From assembly GCA_010015745.1 (NCBI GenBank), contig ML978286.1:1-64000 (forward strand): a DNA stretch of 64,000 bases, read 5' to 3'. Of this stretch, positions 53,979 through 63,455 are shown piece after piece. The notes beneath the pieces were generated by a model. The model worked only from the letters and a program-made list of their open reading frames with translations. It was not told the DNA's origin and did not search any database. Position 1 is the stretch's first letter. Every line of letters starts with the position of its first letter. Origin of the DNA: Setomelanomma holmii (taxonomy: Eukaryota; Ascomycota; Dothideomycetes; Pleosporales; Phaeosphaeriaceae). The position numbers and the translations under genes are program-made.

Positions 53979-55801
53979 ATGGCCAGTGGCGTCGAAGTCG
54001 CTGGACTCGTCCTCTGCTCAATCTCTCTGATACTTGCAGGCCTGCAATTTTATGCCGAAGGTATAAATGTGACGAAGCGCTATGCGAAGTATCGAGAAGA
54101 ATTCAGCAGCCTAGTCGTGGAGCTGAGGGCTGAGAACACACTTTACATCAACAGCATCAATATGCTACTAATTGGCGTTGTCGAACGAGGGGAGATGGCC
54201 GTATTTCTTGCCGATCCGCAAGAAGCGCGATGGCAAGACCCTAAGTTTGATCGAAAGCTGAAGAAGCGGTTGGGTACCACCTTCGACTCATATTTCGAGA
54301 CTGTCGAACACCTGATGGGGACCACGGAGCGATTGAAGGAGCGACTAAAGCTAGATCCAACCGGGAAGGTGAGTTAGGCTTAACTTCCCAAGCTTGTAGT
54401 TTTCGTGACACTGACCGGCTTTCTAGCCGCAATTTACGGATGTCAACAAGTTCAAAGAGCACTACAAGAGGCTCAAATTCAGCCTCAACAAATCGTGCGT
54501 CGCTAGTCTCTGACCTTGTTTGCAACGAAACTGACTTGCGCTGTTGCAAAGGTTATAAATAGCTGATGGACCGATTAAGGCAAGCAAATCAACCACTCTA
54601 TCGTATGACCGTCCAAACCTCTCATCTTGCTGTACACCAAGCCTCTTCAACAAGATGTCAGCAGGCTGTGCCCAACTATCGGATCATAGAAGATCGAGCC
54701 GAAAGCTTCCATTCTGCCATAAGCAAAGGTTGGAAGTGTCCATGCCAGACGGATCACAGCATCAGTCTTCGATTGGAGTCACGCACTGAGGAAGATAGGA
54801 GCGACGACGAAGACGGAGAAGACCCTATGCGTGATCCCTTCCGTATCATTTTGCAGTACGACCAACGCCATTCTCCAGATCCTAGCCAAGAAAAGCCATG
54901 GACGTGGGAAGGAGCCGATGTTCGAGTGAAATATGACCCTCAAGGAACGCCATCAATCGCAAATTGCGCTATGAATGCCACAAAGGGAGTGAAGTTTGCG
55001 AAGAAAGCCATCCCGAAGGCGGTGCAGGCGGCTCTTGATGCACAACCAAATTTACAGCCGATTCACGACCTGTGCTCAGCCATTAGCACCCTCCAGAAGC
55101 CTCAACCCGACGTGTGCTTTTCGCTGCTTGCAAATGAGATTGCAAAGCAAAAATATGGCGTTCTGCTGATCACTCCTTCGAAACACCTTCCATCAGATAT
55201 AGGCTCCTGGTCAATCTCGTCTCTCCGGATAGTCTTACATGATCCGCAGTTTGCACAGCAGGATCGCCTGAGACTAGCGGTGACACTCGCTTCAAGCGTG
55301 TTGCAACTCCATGAGACTCCTTGGCTCGAAGAAAATTGGGGAAAGGACAGCATCTTTTTCATCAATCGACTGGACAAGACCCACTATGACCAGCCTTTTG
55401 TCTGTAACCATTTCAACCAAAATACAGCGGCTCCGCCACCAAATTCGTCAAAGCAGATGAGCTGCATCATCCGCAACAAGACCCTTTACGCCCTTGGAGT
55501 CGCACTTATCGAGCTGTATTTCAGGAAACCAATATCGGAGTTGCATGAAGACATTGATGACCCTCAAAACACTGGCCACGAGCTGCTCGACCTCATAACA
55601 GAGTTTCAGACCGCCGATCGACTTGCTGAGGCGCTCCTTAGTGAGGCTGGCGCAAGATACAGCAATGCGGTGTGGCGATGCATACGTTGCGACTTCGACC
55701 AGCAAGCTAGCAGCCTGGAAGATGCGAGGTTCGTGAAGGCAGTGTACCAGGGCGTTGTGGCGCAGCTCCAGGAGAACTACGAGTACTTGTTCCAGAATTG
55801 A
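53979..55801 (+). CDS. DUF7580-like fungal protein
   Basis: Exon 1 53979-54368 starts MASGVEVAGLVLCSISLILAG, the hallmark start of this fungal family and of HeLo-like N-termini, followed by a helical region with RLKERLKLDPTGK. Exon 2 begins at 54427 after CTAG. The join to the last exon is problematic: the only GT-AG pair that keeps the frame ends exon 2 at 54498 (weak donor GTCGCT) and begins exon 3 at 54563 (LMDRLRQANQ); the better donor GTGCGT at 54495 gives a stop. The last exon reads LLANEIAKQKYGVLLITPS, LAVTLASSVLQLHETPWLEENW and ALGVALIELYFRKPI, the DUF7580-type kinase-like helical part. Total about 566 residues. Possible role in regulated cell death or non-self response, by family association only. 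Confidence 0.65.
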
Positions 55802-56011
55802 CAGTTGCTACGCAAACATCGTAGGCGAACATGCTGGGCAAAGACGTTGTTCCCATTAAGATGCTTCCAAAACGTGGATGGATATGACAGTCGCTGACAA
55901 TAAAAGTATGCTTTCATGAGCGGATATTAGGCTGCAGAATGTATGTTGGCCGGTTAGTGATCTTGCCGCTGCCAGGCCAGTATGTTTTCTCTCTCCTTTC
56001 ATGATGCCTGC

Positions 56012-56171
56012 TAGACTCCGCAACAAGCAATTAAGTGGGGCTCAGAAGGTCTGGCTTGACTTGATTGATTACCTATTTGAGCCTAGTAGCTGCCTATAGA
56101 GGCTTAATTCCTACCTAGATAGGTAAGTGGGTCTCTGAAGGTGAACGGATTGACTTGCTTGTTGCGGACTG
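56012..56171 (+). mobile_element. 160-bp MITE, copy B
   Basis: Exactly 160 bp like copy A, oriented the other way and about 97% identical. Perfect 10-bp target duplication TGATGCCTGC at 56002-56011 and 56172-56181. TIR core TCCGCAACAAGCAA at both ends. It lies at the 3' end of the TPR-like gene on the minus strand and supplies the last codons and the stop of that gene. Confidence 0.9.
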
Positions 56172-56646
56172 TGATGCCTGCATCGCCGGGCTGCAAGCTC
56201 AATGCACCATCGATGTGTCTCAGCGCCCTATCTGACGTCCCAGACTCGTGTTGCAAGCGCACCAAAAGTGCCAATCGATACCTTAGCTTTGCCAGATGCT
56301 GGATAGAAGGCGGAACCTCGAACCCCAGAATCCAGTGATCGCGTTTTAGTGCACGAGCGGCCATATCCAGTGAGTCTTCCGCCATCATAGCGAACATAAA
56401 GGTCGCATCGGATGTCTGCATGTTGGAAAGCTGCACCTGGGCAATGTTCAGCCGTACGAGGAAGTATAGCTCGGCTAGCTGTGACACAAATCGTTTACCA
56501 CCACGCTCAACAGGTCTAGGCCACGAGCTCGACTCGAAGGCCTTGTCTATATCGACAGCCAGGTCTCGCCATACGAGGCAACCATTGTCCTTTTGGCTTT
56601 GCTTGAAGAATGCTGAGCCTTTGTCTTTCGCGGTTTCCGCGTCCAT
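56104..56646 (-). CDS. Helical-repeat (TPR-like) protein with MITE-derived C-terminus
   Basis: 180 residues from ATG 56646 (MDAETAKDKGSAFFKQSQ); the frame is open further upstream but the composition changes. The helix pairs (RFVSQLAELYFLVRLNIAQV, MFAMMAEDSLDMAARALKRD, LRYRLALLVRLQHESGTSDR, IDGALSLQPGD) resemble a tetratricopeptide array. From GDAGIT on, the frame enters MITE copy B at 56171 and ends at a TAA at 56104, so about 22 residues come from the element. Without the insertion the frame would continue GDAGI into 55990-56001. It is a short truncated protein; the partner is unknown. Confidence 0.55.
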   Translation of the reverse strand: MDAETAKDKGSAFFKQSQKDNGCLVWRDLAVDIDKAFESSSWPRPVERGGKRFVSQLAELYFLVRLNIAQVQLSNMQTSDATFMFAMMAEDSLDMAARALKRDHWILGFEVPPSIQHLAKLRYRLALLVRLQHESGTSDRALRHIDGALSLQPGDAGITVRNKQVNPFTFRDPLTYLGRN

Positions 56647-57009
56647 GTTGATTCGGGCGACGATCCGCATGTGCAAACATCTGCAGACGCTGGTGCTGCG
56701 ACAGCTCAAGGCGGCAATCCGGGTACAAGTCTTGTGGACATATCCCACTTCTCCAATATGTCCCAAATATTCCTAATTTTTCCGCAGCCTTGCGACACTC
56801 AGGGCATGTCGGCAGCGGTCTTTATCGCCGGGTCAAATACTACGCTTGCAGCAACAAGAGTAGCGCTATTGATTTTATCAGTAATCCTCATGTCCTCGCA
56901 AAAGCGAGGGAATAAGTCGATCGTGTCGTTGGGACTGATCGTTCACCGAGCTTGTTCGACCGGCCAAAGTTGAGATACATCGAGTACATCGTTGGCGACC
57001 ATTATCTCC
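56647..57009. other. Intergenic
   Basis: Nothing supported between the TPR-like gene start and the P450 fragment. Confidence 0.4.
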
Positions 57010-57355
57010 GGTTGGTATCCCGCAAAAGTCGATCGAGGTTGACATCTACGAAGGGATGTACATAGGGAAAGGCACGCTTGTGTACTACAATATGTACGCA
57101 CTTAGCAAGGATACATCTGTCTACGAGGATCCTGACATCTTCGAGCCCGAGCGATTTGTTTTTTGTATAAGAGGGAGGAAAAGGCGAGCCGTTCCTTGCC
57201 GCACCTTTCGGTTACGGACAGAGGATCTGTGTCGGTCGGCATTGGCACAAGCCAACGTCTTCTCAATGCTTGCAACCATCATCAGTACGATGGACATTAG
57301 TGTGCCAATTGGAGCAGATGGAAAGCAATTGAAGCGGATCCTGTCGATGAGCTGA
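57010..57355 (+). pseudogene. Cytochrome P450, C-terminal fragment
   Basis: The fragment has the P450 end of the K helix/meander region: VYEDPDIFEPERFV (PERF motif at about 57141-57156). The heme-binding loop PFGYGQRICVGRH lies at about 57203-57239 in a different frame, so at least one frameshift separates them. The N-terminal 350 residues are absent. Clearly dead and short; its origin (a decayed full gene or a transposed piece) cannot be told. Confidence 0.75.
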
Positions 57356-57389
57356 AGGCAAAGCTGGCGTCTTCTTCGTGAACTGAATC

Positions 57390-59140
57390 GCGCCTGGTAC
57401 TTCGAAGCTGTACATTGTCAACGCAGACAGGAGCAACGAACGCAAATTGCTGGGTAGTAAGTCAACGTTGGACTACCATGCTTCCTTTTCATCAGATGGG
57501 GACTGGATCACATTCACTACCGAGCGCAATGGCGACGGCAACTCTGTGAGCATTAAACTACATTATTGTAACACGAGACTCATCGATGCAGGACAAATAC
57601 CGCATCCACCCAGATGGTACTGGCCTCAGCAAGATCGTTGCAACCTCGTCTTTCGAAGACGCTGCCACAGTTTCTCCCGATGGTAATAAAGTCGTGTATG
57701 TCTCGACGGCGAACAACTACAAGGCCAACGTTTGGGTGCTCGACCTGGCCAACGGCAGTTCTTCGATTTGATGAACACCATTACCGTGAGAGGAAACCGT
57801 AGCTTACCTGAAAGCTACCTTCGCCCTGCATGGTCACTTAATGGCGAGTGGATCGCATTCAGCTCGGATCGCAATACACAGTGGCGCGGCCACGGCAATG
57901 GCACTGTGTGGGAACATACCCAAGAACTTCCATATACGCTGTGCGCGCGAACGGTAGCGATTTCCATTAGATTGCGACGAAGTCGGGTTACTGCTTGGGC
58001 AGTCCCAAATGGTCTCCGGATGGCAAGCGAGTGCTCAATTATGATATGACCACAAAGAATACCTGGAGTGCGCATCGGCCGGAGTCGCTGCAGAGCGTGT
58101 CTAGTCACCTCGTCTCGGTCGACTTCGAGACTGTGACAGATCGTGTGGAGCACACAAGTGGCGCTGGCCTGAAGATGTTTCCTCAATGGCTTGCGAACGG
58201 TACCATCGCATACTTGCTCAATAATACGGCGAATGAAGCACTTAGTTACCTCGCTAGCAACAGGAGCACATCTATTCCGAGATCCATTTGCAGCCCTTCA
58301 TGGTCGCCGGACGGTATCAAAGTCGTCTACGAGAAGGTTGACTTCACCGCGATTCGACCCATGGGCAATAAGCTGTACTCTTAGGACGAGAATTGGGAAT
58401 ATCGCTTCACCGATGTCTTCCCACAGCTGTCTCGCCAATGCCAACTTGTGATCACGCAAAAGCAGCTCGGCAACAACAGCATCGTGACCATGGATCCGGA
58501 CCTAAGCAACGCGCACAACGTTTTTGACGTTTTCGTCACAGGCCAAGTCAATGCATCTCAAGTCGGGAAAGGCACCACGGGCGCATTCCAATCAGCATGG
58601 AGTCCCGATGGCCAGTGGCTCGTCCTCGGTCTAGGCTCGTGGTTTCAATCACACGCCACGGGCAACGCATTGCTGTATTGCGTCACTGCGAACGGAAGCT
58701 TCTTCGAGCAGCTCACCAACGGAAGCGTAAATACAGGCTTCCCTAGTTTCTCGAGCGACGGCACGAAGATCGTGTACAGAGTCTGGGGCAAGGAATATAG
58801 TTTGCGCATCATGGACCTCGCGACGCGCAGAGTGACCGTCTTGACAAACAGCACGAGCACGAACTACGATAACGTGCCGTCTTGGTCCCCGGAGGGGTCG
58901 AGAATCGCGTTTAGGCGACGCGTCAGCTATACGATATTCGACATTTGCACCATCAGACTAAATGGCACGGATTTGCAGGTCTTGACGACGAGTGGCGGAA
59001 ACGATGCGCACGCTGTGTGGACAGCTGATGGACGCATCTTGTATTCGACGGCCGAGTATGGGTTCAGAGACGAGGCGGCAATCTATGACAACACGTCTCA
59101 GTCGTACAGACAGAGAGTGGTCATAAAAACTGACAAGTGA
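57390..59140 (+). pseudogene. TolB/WD40-like beta-propeller protein, decayed
   Basis: The plus strand shows repeated ASFSSDGDWITFT-type and PSWSPDG.KVVY-type propeller blades: at about 57480, 57680, 57850, 58000, 58290, 58580, 58740 and 58870. An intron at about 57547-57590 (GTGAGC..GATGCAG) joins GDGNS to DKYRIHPDG. Lesions: frame change near 57765, a frame change near 57930, TAG near 57972 where CAG is expected, and TAG at 58382 where TGG is expected (NKLYS*DENWEYRF). From 58448 to 59140 the frame is intact. No signal peptide or start is present upstream: the N-terminus has been lost into the P450 fragment. Family proteins are secreted or vacuolar and of unknown function. Confidence 0.75.
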
Positions 59141-59790
59141 GAGAAGAAATTGTTGGTAGACAGTATGTGGGAGGATTCGATGCCTTTGTATGTCCCATAT
59201 GAGTTTTTGGACTAGACGGGAGGAGCAAGTGTCAGCTCGAGCCTCGTGGGGCGTATGATCAGCGGCTAAATTGGCCATTGCACCAACCATCGTGGCTGCC
59301 ACACCAAAACTGGAACACGATGTTTCGATGTCTAGTAACCCGGCCCATTTTTTTGTGTAAAAGGTTAATCAAGGAGACCAGCAATTTCGACTATAGCCTA
59401 TCATCGTTGACTTATTCGCCGGCGTGGAATCACATTACACGCAATTGGCAGATCAGTAAAACAAGCTCCCATCACTCGGGCGGGCCGACGCGCTAGCCCG
59501 AACCGAGTGGAGGCGCGGGAACACAGGGGCTGAAATCGTTCGCATGGGTGGGTCAGCCGCACGCATCACGAAGGTCGAGAACCAGCCCAAGTATCAAAGG
59601 TGAGAACAGATATGAATGAGCGCTACCCTTCCTTTAGTTGCTTGGACTTCTTTTGAAGGATCTGAAAATACTTCACCGCACCAACCTTGAAAAGCGCCCA
59701 AATCACAACCTCCACCGTTCCGAAACCCTGCGTAAGGAGTGCACCACTCGCGGGCGTACACTGACACGCTCATCATTAACTTGAGCCAGT
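59141..59790. other. Intergenic
   Basis: Nothing supported apart from short open frames. Confidence 0.4.
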
Positions 59791-60609
59791 ATGTCGTCTC
59801 CAGAAGGCACGCCGCATGCAGATAATGTACCAGTCGGGAAGTACGTTTCAGCTGGATTAAGCGATCTACGGAGTCCATGCCCTATGATCAATTGTCTCGC
59901 CAACCACGGCTACCTTCCACGAAACGGACAGAACATCACCGCACACCAGATGAGATCATCAATGAACCACACTGGTATATCTGCAGCACTCGCCACTGCG
60001 TTCGTCAATACTGTCTACAACGTGCACAAAGATACAGACTCCAGCTCCAACGTCGGCTTCTTTGTCCGCCTGTGGCGCATTGTTCGTGATCCATGGACAC
60101 TTCTGGCCGGTTTCGGCATGCGCAAACCAGATCAGACAAATGGCGCAGGACAACCAATCCTAGACCTCGATCAACTTGCCCTACCAGGAGCCGTCGAACA
60201 CGATATATCCCTAACACGACGAGACCACGCACAGACAGAGGGCAATTGCGCGAGACAAGAAGATCTCGTAAACGAGCTTCTGGCATGCTCAGCGGATAAG
60301 AAGACTATCACGCGCGAAGACTTGGCTGCGTTACGTCGAAGAAGGATTGCGACGCAACGTGAGGATAATCCGGGGCTTAAGTACGGGCCGTTGCAGCATG
60401 AGATGTCGTGTGGTGAGATCGCGCTTATACTGGGCGTCCTTGGGGATGGGAAGAGTGCGCCGGTCGAGTTTGTTGAGCCGTTCTTGAAGGAAGAACGGCT
60501 GCCAATTCAGGAGGGGTGGGTGAAGCGAAGATGGTGGACGCTGGGGCCAGTCGAGTTGAAACTGATTGTGAATAAGGTGAAGGGTCTTATTGGATTACAG
60601 ATCAAGTAA
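59791..60609 (+). CDS. Chloroperoxidase-like heme-thiolate protein, no signal peptide
   Basis: 272 residues, intronless, start MSSPEGTPHADNVP. The motif SPCPMINCLANHGYLPRNGQ near residues 28-47 is the chloroperoxidase/peroxygenase signature with the heme-ligand Cys of PCP and the following NHG. The C-terminal region (SCGEIALILGVLGD, VEFVEPFLKEERLP) matches the family. Secreted family members have a signal peptide; this one has none, so it should be intracellular. Enzymes use H2O2 on small aromatic or halide substrates. It lies 31 bp upstream of the stop of the convergent GTPase-tail relic. Confidence 0.85.
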   Translation: MSSPEGTPHADNVPVGKYVSAGLSDLRSPCPMINCLANHGYLPRNGQNITAHQMRSSMNHTGISAALATAFVNTVYNVHKDTDSSSNVGFFVRLWRIVRDPWTLLAGFGMRKPDQTNGAGQPILDLDQLALPGAVEHDISLTRRDHAQTEGNCARQEDLVNELLACSADKKTITREDLAALRRRRIATQREDNPGLKYGPLQHEMSCGEIALILGVLGDGKSAPVEFVEPFLKEERLPIQEGWVKRRWWTLGPVELKLIVNKVKGLIGLQIK

Positions 60610-60640
60610 ACGCCGGTCCACTGAGCTAGATAACGCGCAA

Positions 60641-61405
60641 TTAGGCAGCCGAGTCCTGCCCGTCATCTCCGAATATCTTCTGGGCGAGGTCTCCATCTGC
60701 GCCTTCGCCAAATGGCAAGAAGATGGGTACTCCAAGCAATGCCATGGTTGTTACGGGTAGTATGAGTTTCAGTGCGTCGACCAAGTACTGTATACCACCC
60801 TTCTTCTTCCGTACCATTGTCCCACCAGACGTGCTCTCCTCAGCGAGCTTCTTGGATAGCTCAGCGATCTTATGCTCAAGCGCGTCTCTTTCCGAGACTG
60901 AAATCTTATCCTCGTTTGCACGTACCAATGCGATGGCTTGGTCAAAATTCATTTGCTGCAGCATTGCTTCACGGTCTTCCACTGCTTTGCGCTCAAGTTC
61001 CTCGCGCATGTTATTGATGCGTACCTCGAATTGGGCATCAATTTTGCGGCGCTCTGCACGACGATCGTACCTCAGTTGTTCTTGTTGCTGACGGACCTTG
61101 CTCATTTCTTAGTCCAAATGCTCTTCGTGCTTGTTCAGGATCTTCTCCATCTCTTGGTCGCGTTCTGCCAACGCTTTCTTCATGTCATCTTAGACCTTCT
61201 CCATCTTGTCTTTGTACTTTTGTTCGAGTCGTATCAGCAACTCATTCACGGCTTGTCCCGCTGCAGTATCGACGAAGGATTTGTTGTCGACGACAAGCTC
61301 TTGCTGAATCTGAAGTGTCACTTGGTCTTTCTCGATGACAGACCCAACAATATCGAGTGCATCTTTGTAACTGCGTGAGCAGTGTCGGTCGGAGGCTGTG
61401 ATCAA
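60641..61405 (-). pseudogene. C-terminal tail of a fungal P-loop GTPase (GIMAP/AIG1-like)
   Basis: One minus-strand frame runs from 61405 to 60641 (CSRSYKDALDIVGSVIEKDQ, VNELLIRLEQKYKDKMEKV), with two in-frame TAA at 61190 and 61107, then a long coiled coil (MSKVRQQQEQLRYDRRAERR, VRANEDKISVSERDALEHKI) and a C-terminal hydrophobic segment LILPVTTMALLGVPIFLPF. This layout is the tail of a large fungal GTPase family; the G domain is missing upstream. Both stops are CAA-to-TAA type changes. Adjacent upstream sequence belongs to another gene. Confidence 0.55.
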
Positions 61406-61416
61406 CGATTGTATTG

Positions 61417-62687
61417 CTATCTGTTGTCGTGTTGTGATTGTGATGTTCCAGGAGCTCTCGGCTCAGAGGTAAGTGCACTTGCCCATAGGGCAGTGCCTAC
61501 TACAATAGGATAACATGTGACTTCAGCCACGTGGTTACAATCTTTCTGGTCGATCAGTACTAAGATCGGTGCTCCATCAAGCAGTGCGGGATCTTCTTCC
61601 AGTTCCCCGCTATGGAATCGATGTCTTTCTAAGAAAAGGTTCTGACAATCGAACTTTGGGCCTACCTCTTGATCGATCATAGAGAGGGCCACGATCAGGA
61701 CCTTTTGAGTCCATAAAGAAAACGCAAGATTTGCCGCGTCAAGTACTATCCGGTTCAAATTATCCTTGACGTCTGGAAGCTCGGAACGCTGTAGAAGCGG
61801 TCGAATTCCTGAACATAGGAAGCTGGAGCAGAACCTATCAGCATGGACTGCCCTCACTCTAGCTGACTTTACGCGCCTCGCAAGCCTTGCGCCCTGAGTT
61901 GCTGTGTTCTCAACTGAAGTCTCCGATCGGTCCCGCGGTTCAAATTGATGGAGTGTTTGGACTCTGCAGGTAATAGCCTCGTGTGAGCTGCCTTCTCGCT
62001 GTCAAAATTCGAAATTCGAGTGGATTAGGATAACATACATGCGTAAAACTCATCGCACATATTGTGCATTGCTTGTGGAAGGTCTCGGGTAGTGGATTGA
62101 CTGCTCTCAACACTATTACCAGGCTCTCTCCGCTCGTCGTCTAAGCCAAAAAACGGGTGCTCGAATATGTCGAAGTGTATCTTGTGGGCTAGAAAAGCTT
62201 GTACAAGTACCCAGGTTTTGTCGTTGGCAAGTATCGCTATGAGTTCACGTTCAGATGCGATGATCGTGATCTCTTTCAAGGCTTCCAACACTTGATTGAT
62301 GGCTGTCGTCGATAGGTTTCCCCAAGTCTCTCTGACATAGTCGACACTGTTTATTTTGGCCCACTCCTTGATCGAGCTTTCCAGTGCTTTGAGCTTATAC
62401 CTGACATCATCCATGCAATCGGGTTTCCAGTCAGGCGACTCAAAATGCTGAAAGGCGTGTTCTTGGATGTTTCTTGTACTGCTTCTCAAGGTTGCGCACT
62501 CGTCTTCTAGATGTGATATTTGCTCTTGAGCTAGTCCCAATTGATGCTGACACTCTTGCACTAGCACTTGCAACTGTTGTATTTCCTGACAGTTGCACGT
62601 TGCTTCAGTACCAGCCTCGAAATTATGTCCTGACGTCTTCTTGCCCGCTGCTGGAGTCATACTTGGTCCAAATGGAGTTTTGTGCAT
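61417..62687 (-). CDS. Coiled-coil fungal protein of unknown function
   Basis: Exons 62687-62039 and 61991-61417, joined across a 47-nt intron (GTATGT..GAGAAG) with CTAAT branch, give 407 residues. The start ATG 62687 (MHKTPFGPSM) is the choice; the open frame reaches 62861. A coiled coil (QEIQQLQVLVQECQHQLGLA) lies near residues 40-85. Then a helical region (RYKLKALESSIKEWAKINSV, ETWGNLSTTAINQVLEALKE). The C-terminal exon reads ILVLID near its end and stops early compared with family members that go on after a similar VLV strand, so the C-terminus may be truncated. Family is known from fungal genomes, often in multigene sets. No function. Confidence 0.6.
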
Positions 62688-63455
62688 CGTCTGCTTGCTC
62701 GTGGTGCGAGAAAAGGGGTATTCCAGCAGCGTAGTAATGCTGGCTTTCGATTGATATTGATATTTGTGAGTCGGGTGTTTTTGAACTGCCAATCTCATGC
62801 TGCTACAGCGTTCAGTGTAATTTCTATGGGGAATATCGATGCGCGCCACGTACATGTTCAAACGACTCGTTCGAGAACCGACCCGGCGCAGATCTCACAG
62901 TGTTTTCGCGTCTCAACCTATTAGAGTGCATGCCAACTTGATCTGTCATAAAGGCAGACTCTTTTCGAAGCAAGCGTTCGCAGAGTAGTTTTACAGGTAA
63001 AAGTATGCTCTTGTTGCGACAAGGCATCAAGATTCGCCAAATTTCGCACCCAGATAAGCAAAGGTGTAGCCGCATCAGACCAAGGCTGGCGCAGGGCAAC
63101 AGCGTCTCAGCCCTCCTGCAGGCTCGTATTTCTCAGGCTCCAGCATTCGATTCCGCCTAGGCTGGAACTTCCAAGGAAAAGCACTGTGTTCGAGGTCATT
63201 CGGTGGCAATATTGTTCATTCAGCCTGTTTTCAACCGCACATGGTTTGCTTATCGTTAGGATGCTGCCTAGGCCCATAATTCACTCGCTTCCAAAGAAGC
63301 AATCAGTCTTGCTTACAATGTACTGTATCTATCAGTACCCGATTCCTGATTGTACTTTAAATCTGCAGAGAAGGCAGACGTCTATCCTAATGTCGCACAG
63401 ATCTTTGAGGTTGAGGCGACAAGTGCAGCGGATTGGTAGCGATGCTGTGGACACG
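62688..63455. other. Intergenic
   Basis: Divergent region between the coiled-coil gene and the Hsp70-like gene. An open frame on the plus strand begins at 63186 but is without coding signs before 63456. Confidence 0.4.
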
